Positions 5,799 to 11,068 of a stretch of DNA of 11,068 bases are shown one piece after another (position 1 is the stretch's first letter; the number at the start of each line of letters is the position of its first letter). Position numbers and translations under genes: made by a program. This stretch comes from Opitutia bacterium UBA7350 (GTDB lineage Bacteria > Verrucomicrobiota > Verrucomicrobiia > Opitutales > Coraliomargaritaceae). Location of the stretch: positions 1 to 11,068 of the forward strand of contig DKOX01000090.1 in assembly GCA_002470925.1 (NCBI GenBank), given 5' to 3'. The notes below the pieces were generated by a model, which had not been told where the DNA came from, did no database searches, and saw nothing but the letters and a program-made list of their open reading frames with translations.

Positions 5799-8543
5799 AT
5801 GCTGCAGCACCACCGCCTCGACTGGAACGCCCCGCTCCTGCCCGCCGTCACCGCGGGACTCCTCGAGCGGGCCTCCAACGAAGGCAAGGACCTCCGCCAC
5901 CTCCTTGCGCTCGTCCCGACCCGGCAAGCGGGGCGCCGCCTCCGCCAGAGCCTCCTCCAAGCGCGCCCGGATTTAAAACTCCCCGCCATCCAGACCCCCG
6001 ATGCTTTTCTCGCGGCAAGCCTCCCCACCCCGCCAATTGGAGAGGGCGCGCTCCTCGCCGCTTGGTTCGCGGGCCTGAATGCCGTGAAATTTTCGGACTA
6101 CCCCGCGGTCTTCCCGCAGGAACCCCCAGCCACCACCGCGTGGTTCCTCTCCATGGCGCAAAGCCTCCTGCAACTCCGCCGCGAACTCGGCGTGGCCGGA
6201 CTCACGATCGAAGCCGCCGCCCAAAAAGCCGCCGAAGCGGGATTGGAGAGCGATCGTTGGCGGCAACTGGCCCGCCTCGAAAGCCGCTACCTCGAAACCC
6301 TGCACGCTCGCAAACTGGAAGACCCCATCCTCGCCCGCCGCGCCGCCGCCGAAAACTATCGCCCCCCGGAAGGAATCGAAGAAATCCTCCTCCTCGCAAT
6401 TCCCGACCCGCAGGCACTCCCCCTCCTCGCCCTCACTCAGGCGGAAACCGTGACAGTGGAAGTCTGGCATTACGGGCCCGCCGATTGTTTCGATAGCTGG
6501 GGCCGTCCCCTCCCCGAACTCTGGGCGGAGCGCCCCCTTCAATTCGAGGATTGGGGCGCGGAACTCCTCTCCTGCCGCGATCCCCGCGAATGCGCTGCAA
6601 GGCTTGCGGAAAGCGTCGCCGTCGCCCCGGAAGCCCATTGTCTCGGACTCGCAGATCCCAGTCTCGCGCCCTACGTAGAACGCGCCCTCCAACAAAAAGG
6701 ACTCCCCGCTTACGATCCCGAAGGCCGTGCCCTCCATCTCAGCGGAAGCGGTCATCTCGCGGAGCTTTGGTGCAATCTCTGCGAAGAGGCCAGCCTGCAA
6801 AACCTCCGCGCCCTCCTGCAAAACCCCCTCAACCATCGTTGGCTCGACACCGAAACCCCCGTCGAAACCCTCCTCATCGCAGTCGATACGATCTTTGAGA
6901 AACACCTCGTCTCGAACCTCGAAACCCTCCTTCAATTCGCCTACGAAACCCCGCTCTCCCAGGCCCTCAAAAAAATCGACGCGACCCGCCGCGCCCTCCT
7001 CCAGGCATCCAATTTCCCGGAAGCCCTGCGCGACCACCTACAGGCGCTCGCCGCCGCCAACGAAAGCGACGAGCTCGACGCTAACCTCGAATCTTGCCTC
7101 GAGGCCGGAATCGAGGCCGCCAAATATTTTGCGAAACTACCCCCCAGCTTCCACCGCCTCGCCTTTAAGCAAGCCCTCCGCAAAAGCAAGACCTACCCCC
7201 CGCGCCCCGAAGGGGCCCACGACCTCCTCGGTTGGCTCGAGTTGCTCTGGGATGACTCGCCCCACCTCAGCCTCGCCGGCCTCAATGAAGGTATCGTTCC
7301 GGAAGCCCGCCCCGCCGACAGCTTCCTCCCGGAAACCCTCCGCGAAATCCTCGGTCTCCGTACCGAGGCGCAACGCTTCGCCCGCGACGCCTACCTCCTC
7401 GAGGCGCTCTCCCACCGCCGCGCCGGGGACCGCGGTCGCCTCCAAATCCTCGTCCCTCAAACCCTCGCGGACGGCACCCCCGCCAAACCCTCCCGCCTCC
7501 TCTTTCAAGGGCCCGACGCCGAATTCCTCCAACGCATCCAAGCCTTCTTTCAGGATGATGACGAAGCGCACGCGCCCAGCTTCAGTCACAGCCTCCCCTG
7601 GCGACTCGCCCCTCCGCCCAGTCTTTCCCTCCCCTCGCATTTTTCGCCGAGCAGTCTCCGCAGCTACCTGCAATGCCCCTTCCGTTTTTTCCTGCGCCAC
7701 ATCATGGGACTGCGCCCCGCCGAACTCGCGGCGCGCGAACTGACCCCCGCGAATTTCGGCAATCGCCTCCACGATGTCCTCGCCGAGCTCGCCGGTCGCA
7801 AACTAACGAATCCCCTCGACACCGAAGCCCTCGCCCGTGAGCTGAAATCCAGCATCGCGAAAAATCTCGGGCGGCGCTACGGGAAACAACCCTCCTTCGC
7901 GCTTCGCCTCCAACAGGAAGCCCTCGAAGGTCGCCTGCAGGCTTTCGTGACCCGCCAGGCCGAAGACCTCGAAACCCACGGCGCCACCGAAGTCCAAGCC
8001 GCCGAGCAGGGCTTTGAAATGACCCTCGAAGGTTCCAAAATCAAAGGCATCATTGACCGCGTCGACTCCGGGAACGCAGGCCTCACCCTCTACGATTACA
8101 AGACTGCCGACAATCCCAAGACCCCTGCCGCCGCCCACCTCGCCACCGCCACCACCGCCACGACCCCCAAGCATTTACCCCGTGCCGCCTTCTTTGATCT
8201 CGACGGCAAGACCTATCGTTGGACCGACCTACAACTCCCGCTCTACGCCCTTGCTGCCCGCGAGGCATACCCCGACATCCGGAACCCCCGCCTCGCCTAT
8301 ATCAACCTCGCCAAGACCCTCGAAAAAAGCGCCTTCGATTATTGGGACGACTTCACCAAGGATCACCTCGACTCCGCCCGCGAATGCGCGGTGGAGGTCA
8401 TCCAACAGATCAAGGCGGGAGTCTTTTGGCCCCCCAACGCCAAGATTCACGAATCCTACGACGATTTCGCAGCCCTCTTCCCCGACGGAATTGAAAACAG
8501 CGTCGATCCCGAAACCTTCAAATGCTATCCCTTCAAAACATAG
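5799..8543 (+). CDS. addB: AddB-like recombination subunit with C-terminal PD-(D/E)XK nuclease
   Basis: A 914-residue protein of the AddB class, the nuclease-bearing partner of a helicase that resects double-strand-break ends for RecA. The N-terminal two thirds resemble an inactive helicase fold: ALVPTRQAGRRLRQSLL (about 41-57) stands where motif Ia would be, and no Walker A is present. SLAGLNEGIVP and FARDAYLLEALSHR near 490-550 are typical of this family. The nuclease has S-L-R-S-Y-L-Q-C626-P-F-R-F-F, GNRLH (H658), GIIDRVD (D753, D756), YDYKTAD (D766, K768) and LQLPLY (Q812), so it looks active. AddB proteins with an iron-sulfur cluster have three more cysteines near the C-terminus; here only C863 and C909 remain, not in that spacing. 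B. subtilis AddB is much longer (over 1,100 residues). The ATG at 5799 is the only plausible start nearby. The next gene overlaps its end by 22 bases. Confidence 0.85.
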   Translation: MLQHHRLDWNAPLLPAVTAGLLERASNEGKDLRHLLALVPTRQAGRRLRQSLLQARPDLKLPAIQTPDAFLAASLPTPPIGEGALLAAWFAGLNAVKFSDYPAVFPQEPPATTAWFLSMAQSLLQLRRELGVAGLTIEAAAQKAAEAGLESDRWRQLARLESRYLETLHARKLEDPILARRAAAENYRPPEGIEEILLLAIPDPQALPLLALTQAETVTVEVWHYGPADCFDSWGRPLPELWAERPLQFEDWGAELLSCRDPRECAARLAESVAVAPEAHCLGLADPSLAPYVERALQQKGLPAYDPEGRALHLSGSGHLAELWCNLCEEASLQNLRALLQNPLNHRWLDTETPVETLLIAVDTIFEKHLVSNLETLLQFAYETPLSQALKKIDATRRALLQASNFPEALRDHLQALAAANESDELDANLESCLEAGIEAAKYFAKLPPSFHRLAFKQALRKSKTYPPRPEGAHDLLGWLELLWDDSPHLSLAGLNEGIVPEARPADSFLPETLREILGLRTEAQRFARDAYLLEALSHRRAGDRGRLQILVPQTLADGTPAKPSRLLFQGPDAEFLQRIQAFFQDDDEAHAPSFSHSLPWRLAPPPSLSLPSHFSPSSLRSYLQCPFRFFLRHIMGLRPAELAARELTPANFGNRLHDVLAELAGRKLTNPLDTEALARELKSSIAKNLGRRYGKQPSFALRLQQEALEGRLQAFVTRQAEDLETHGATEVQAAEQGFEMTLEGSKIKGIIDRVDSGNAGLTLYDYKTADNPKTPAAAHLATATTATTPKHLPRAAFFDLDGKTYRWTDLQLPLYALAAREAYPDIRNPRLAYINLAKTLEKSAFDYWDDFTKDHLDSARECAVEVIQQIKAGVFWPPNAKIHESYDDFAALFPDGIENSVDPETFKCYPFKT
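8142..8165 (+). repeat. GCC/ACC trinucleotide low-complexity tract within the nuclease domain
   Basis: Eight codons of alternating GCC and ACC/ACG encode ATATTATT (residues 782-789). They lie between the catalytic K768 and Q812 in a probable surface loop. Such tracts expand and contract by slippage in whole codons without breaking the frame. Confidence 0.5.
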
Positions 8544-11023
8544 CGATCGCGGCCTCCGCGGGCTCCGGTAAAACCTACCAGCTCACGAACCGTTTCATCT
8601 CCCTTTTGCACCTCGCGGAGCAACCGGAACGCATTATCGCGCTCACCTTTACCCGCAACGCCGCCGGGGAATTCTTCAACCGCATCATCGGGAAACTGAG
8701 CAAGGCCGCCGCTGCACCGGATACCGCCGCGCAACTCTCCCGCGAGCTCGGCATCGAGGCCGACGCCGCCCGCTACCACGCCCTCCTCCGTCTCGTGGTG
8801 CGTTCCATGCACCGTCTCAACCTCCAAACCCTCGACAGTTTCTTCTTTCGCATCGTCAGCGCCTTCGCCCTCGAGCTTGGGCTCACCGGCAACCTTCAAC
8901 TCCTCGACGCCAGCAGCGAGCCCCGCCTTCGCCGCGCGGTCTGCGATGCCCTCGTCCATCGCCGCGGTGAACTCGACGAAGAACTCACCGAATTCTGGCA
9001 AGCCTTCAAACAGGCGACCCATGGACAACAAACCCGCAGTGTCGAAACAACCGTCTCGCAGTTCATCGAAAACCTCTACGGCCTCTACCTCGAAGCCCCC
9101 GACCCCGCCCTCTGGGGACAGGAAAGCTCCATCTGGCCCGACCCTGCCTCATCCCCACTCTCCGGCGACGCACAAACCGAAACCGACTGGTCCCAACTCG
9201 CCGCCCAACTGCGCGACGCCGCCGAAAAAGAAAGCGTACTCACCAGGCATCAACGCGGGTTCATTCTAAAAGCCGCCACCCACGTCGAGGAATACTCCGC
9301 CAAGGAAAAAACCAATGCCCTCCTCAACAACATCCTCAACGACCTCCCCGAATACCGGAAGGGCTACCGCTTTGTAAAACTCGGCAGCCCCAAGCTCGTG
9401 GAACTGAGCGCCCCCCTCCACGCCGCCCTCCTCGCCTCCGTCGAGGCGATCTTCGCCCACCACCTCCGCCGCGCCCTCCAAAACACCCGCGGGGTGCACC
9501 GCATCCTTCAGGCATACCATCAAAACTACGACCGCATCGTGCGCCGCCCCGGGCGTCTCAGTTTCAACGACCTCACCCGCCTCCTCAGCCCCGACGAAGC
9601 TGGTTCGCTCCTCGATCCCGCCGCGCGCCTCCTCCTCGAGTTCCGCCTCGACAGCCGTTTCGACCATTGGCTCTTCGACGAATTCCAGGACACCAGCCGT
9701 CCCCAGTGGGCAGTCCTGCAAAACCTCATCGACGAAATCGTGCAGGACGATTCCGGTCAGCGTTCCCTCTTCTACGTAGGCGACACCAAGCAATGCCTCT
9801 ACCTCTGGCGCGGGGGCGACGACCGCCTCTTCCACGAGATCCAACAACACTACCACCCCGCGATTCAAAGTAAACGCCTCGCGACCTCCTGGCGTTCCGC
9901 GCCCGCCGTCCTCCATGCCGTCAACACCGCCTTTGACGACCCCGCCGCCCTCGCCGCCCGCCTCTCCCCCGCCGTCTCAGAGCGTTGGGCCCAGGCCTGG
10001 GAAACCCACCAGGCCGCCCCCGGCAATGCCGGGCTCAAGGGTTACGCCTGCGTCCTTCAGGCGAGCGAGGCCGAAAATTGCACCGAGTGGGAACGTACCC
10101 GCGACCTCCTCCTTTCCCTCAAGCCCCTCCAAAACAAAATCAGCGTTGGTTGCCTCGTGCGCCAAAACAAAGACGCCACCGCCCTCGCCGATTACCTCCG
10201 CGCCGAAATCCCCGGTCTCCCGGTCCAGACCGGATCCGCGACCCGACCCGCTTCCGACAACGCCGCCGGCACGACCCTCCTCCAATTCCTCCGCCTCGCC
10301 GCCCACCCGGGCGATGCCCTCGCCCGCGGTTACCTCGATTGGCTCGACCACAACACCCCCGGTGCCAAACTCGCCGACCGCGCTCCGGAATTCCGCGACC
10401 GCCTCCACCTCGACGGCTACACCCGCGCCACCGAATGGGCCGCCGATCAAATCCGCACCAAACTCCCCGCCGACGATCAACGCCACCGGCAACGTCTCGA
10501 CCGACTCTGCGAATACGCCCGCGATTACCAATACGAGGACGAGCGCCACCTCGACGGCTTCCACGAATTCCTAAGCGAGCGCAGTTCCAACGAAGAGGCC
10601 CGCGGCAATGTTATCATTGAAACCATTCACCGTTCCAAAGGACTCGAATACGACGCCGTCATCCTCGCCGCCGAATCCCACGCCGGCCCCACCGAAGGAC
10701 GCATCGCCCCCCACCGCAAAAGCGACGGTAGCATCGACTGGATCCTCGAACCTTTCAAGAGCGACAGCATGCAGGCCGACCCCCAACTCGCGGCCCTCCC
10801 CGAAAACAACGCCCAACAACGCGACTTCGGGAATCTCTGCCTCGCCTACGTCGGCATGACCCGCGCCCGCCGCGCCCTCTACATCATCCAACCCGCCGGA
10901 ACGATCCAAAGCAAATCCATCGCCGGACACCTCCGCGACGCCTTCGGCAAGGAACCCGACCCTCACGGCCTCCTATGGGAAACCGGGGATGCGGATTGGA
11001 TTGGGGGTGTTGGTAGTCGTTAG
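8522..11023 (+). CDS. addA: AddA/UvrD-family helicase subunit lacking a C-terminal nuclease domain
   Basis: A superfamily 1A helicase of 833 residues, the probable motor partner of the AddB-like protein. All helicase motifs are visible: Walker A AASAGSGKT (10-18), motif Ia ALTFTRNAAGEFF, LNLQTLDSFFFRI, Walker B FDEFQDT (385-391), motif III GDTKQCLYLWRGG (420-432), motif IV SWRSAPAVLHAVN, motif V IHRSKGLEYDAV (702-713) and motif VI YVGMTRARRALY ending near 787. Full AddA and RecB proteins run to about 1,100-1,250 residues with a PD-(D/E)XK nuclease after motif VI; here only about 45 residues follow, so that domain is absent. The ATG lies inside the end of the addB-like gene, read in another frame, indicating coupled translation. 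The first residues place Walker A close to the N-terminus, as in the family. The last ten codons fall in an unusual G/T-rich stretch, so the true C-terminus deserves care. Confidence 0.87.
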   Translation: MLSLQNIAIAASAGSGKTYQLTNRFISLLHLAEQPERIIALTFTRNAAGEFFNRIIGKLSKAAAAPDTAAQLSRELGIEADAARYHALLRLVVRSMHRLNLQTLDSFFFRIVSAFALELGLTGNLQLLDASSEPRLRRAVCDALVHRRGELDEELTEFWQAFKQATHGQQTRSVETTVSQFIENLYGLYLEAPDPALWGQESSIWPDPASSPLSGDAQTETDWSQLAAQLRDAAEKESVLTRHQRGFILKAATHVEEYSAKEKTNALLNNILNDLPEYRKGYRFVKLGSPKLVELSAPLHAALLASVEAIFAHHLRRALQNTRGVHRILQAYHQNYDRIVRRPGRLSFNDLTRLLSPDEAGSLLDPAARLLLEFRLDSRFDHWLFDEFQDTSRPQWAVLQNLIDEIVQDDSGQRSLFYVGDTKQCLYLWRGGDDRLFHEIQQHYHPAIQSKRLATSWRSAPAVLHAVNTAFDDPAALAARLSPAVSERWAQAWETHQAAPGNAGLKGYACVLQASEAENCTEWERTRDLLLSLKPLQNKISVGCLVRQNKDATALADYLRAEIPGLPVQTGSATRPASDNAAGTTLLQFLRLAAHPGDALARGYLDWLDHNTPGAKLADRAPEFRDRLHLDGYTRATEWAADQIRTKLPADDQRHRQRLDRLCEYARDYQYEDERHLDGFHEFLSERSSNEEARGNVIIETIHRSKGLEYDAVILAAESHAGPTEGRIAPHRKSDGSIDWILEPFKSDSMQADPQLAALPENNAQQRDFGNLCLAYVGMTRARRALYIIQPAGTIQSKSIAGHLRDAFGKEPDPHGLLWETGDADWIGGVGSR

Positions 11024-11068
11024 TTGAGGGTTGTTCGTTGGAACCACCTTCTCCAATTCATACTCTTA
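10991..11068. other. G/T-rich tail at the 3' end of the addA-like gene and beyond
   Basis: Composition flips here: 10991-11040 has 23 G and 3 C by hand count, whereas the plus strand before it is C-rich. It covers the last codons of the addA-like gene and the following noncoding bases. Short GTT/GTTG units recur. ATTGGA (10995-11000) is complementary to TCCAAT (11052-11057), but the 51-base loop and lack of a T-run make a rho-independent terminator unlikely. No gene is seen after 11023. Confidence 0.35.

Noticed and set aside
5973..7037. A 354-codon open frame on the minus strand opposite the addB-like gene
   Set aside because: It is the complement of strongly C-biased codons and has no family resemblance; the plus strand has the real gene.
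6727..7743. A 338-codon plus-strand frame inside the addB-like gene
   Set aside because: The product is Ser/Pro/Lys/Arg-rich low complexity, the usual +1 shadow of GC-rich coding DNA.
10995..11057. ATTGGA/TCCAAT inverted repeat after the addA-like gene as a terminator
   Set aside because: Six-base arms with a 51-base loop and no T-run are not a credible rho-independent terminator.
1..11068. CRISPR arrays, tRNA or rRNA genes, transposases or integrase genes
   Set aside because: No regular repeat-spacer pattern, cloverleaf, rRNA signature or mobile-element protein was seen on either strand.

Overview
The window is about 11 kb of GC-rich, gene-dense bacterial chromosome. It holds two genes on the minus strand at the left, a plus-strand block of DNA-processing genes, and a small minus-strand toxin-antitoxin pair inside that block. 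Most starts lack a recognisable Shine-Dalgarno sequence, and the plus strand is richer in C than G in genes of both orientations. The gene set (lysS, DinG-type helicase, a small TPR protein, reduced AddB/AddA) would fit Verrucomicrobiota or a related phylum. This is a low-confidence guess from sequence flavour; no marker gene in the window settles it.

Layout. 1-404 (-): N-terminal third of a class II lysyl-tRNA synthetase, running off the left edge. 472-2457 (-): complete heavy-metal P1B-type ATPase with an SPC membrane motif, upstream of lysS in the same orientation. 2458-2562: divergent intergenic region. 2563-4641 (+): DinG/XPD-type iron-sulfur DNA helicase. 4675-4983 (+): small tetratricopeptide protein. 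4997-5664 (-): VapC-type PIN toxin and Phd/YefM-type antitoxin sharing a 4-base overlap. 5665-5798: second divergent intergenic region, rich in short repeats and palindromes. 5799-8543 (+): AddB-like protein with a C-terminal PD-(D/E)XK nuclease. 8522-11023 (+): AddA/UvrD-like helicase whose start overlaps the addB-like gene by 22 bases. 10991-11068: G/T-rich tail with composition unlike the rest.

How the genes fit together. The two large overlapping genes look like a double-strand-break end-processing enzyme (AddAB/RecBCD functional class). Its architecture is pared down: the helicase subunit stops just after helicase motif VI and has no C-terminal nuclease, so the only visible nuclease is on the AddB-like subunit. 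That subunit keeps the first cysteine of the AddB iron-sulfur site but not the distal cysteine cluster. DinG, which unwinds replication-blocking structures, lies on the same strand nearby, separated by the toxin-antitoxin pair. That pair differs from its neighbours in strand, ribosome-binding site and base composition, so it is probably a later insertion. The metal ATPase and lysS are a separate transcriptional direction and functionally unrelated.

No RNA genes, CRISPR arrays, insertion sequences or convincing rho-independent terminators were seen. The most unusual points are the single-nuclease AddAB architecture and the repeat-rich promoter region between the antitoxin and the addB-like gene. 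Neither is proof of a new system.
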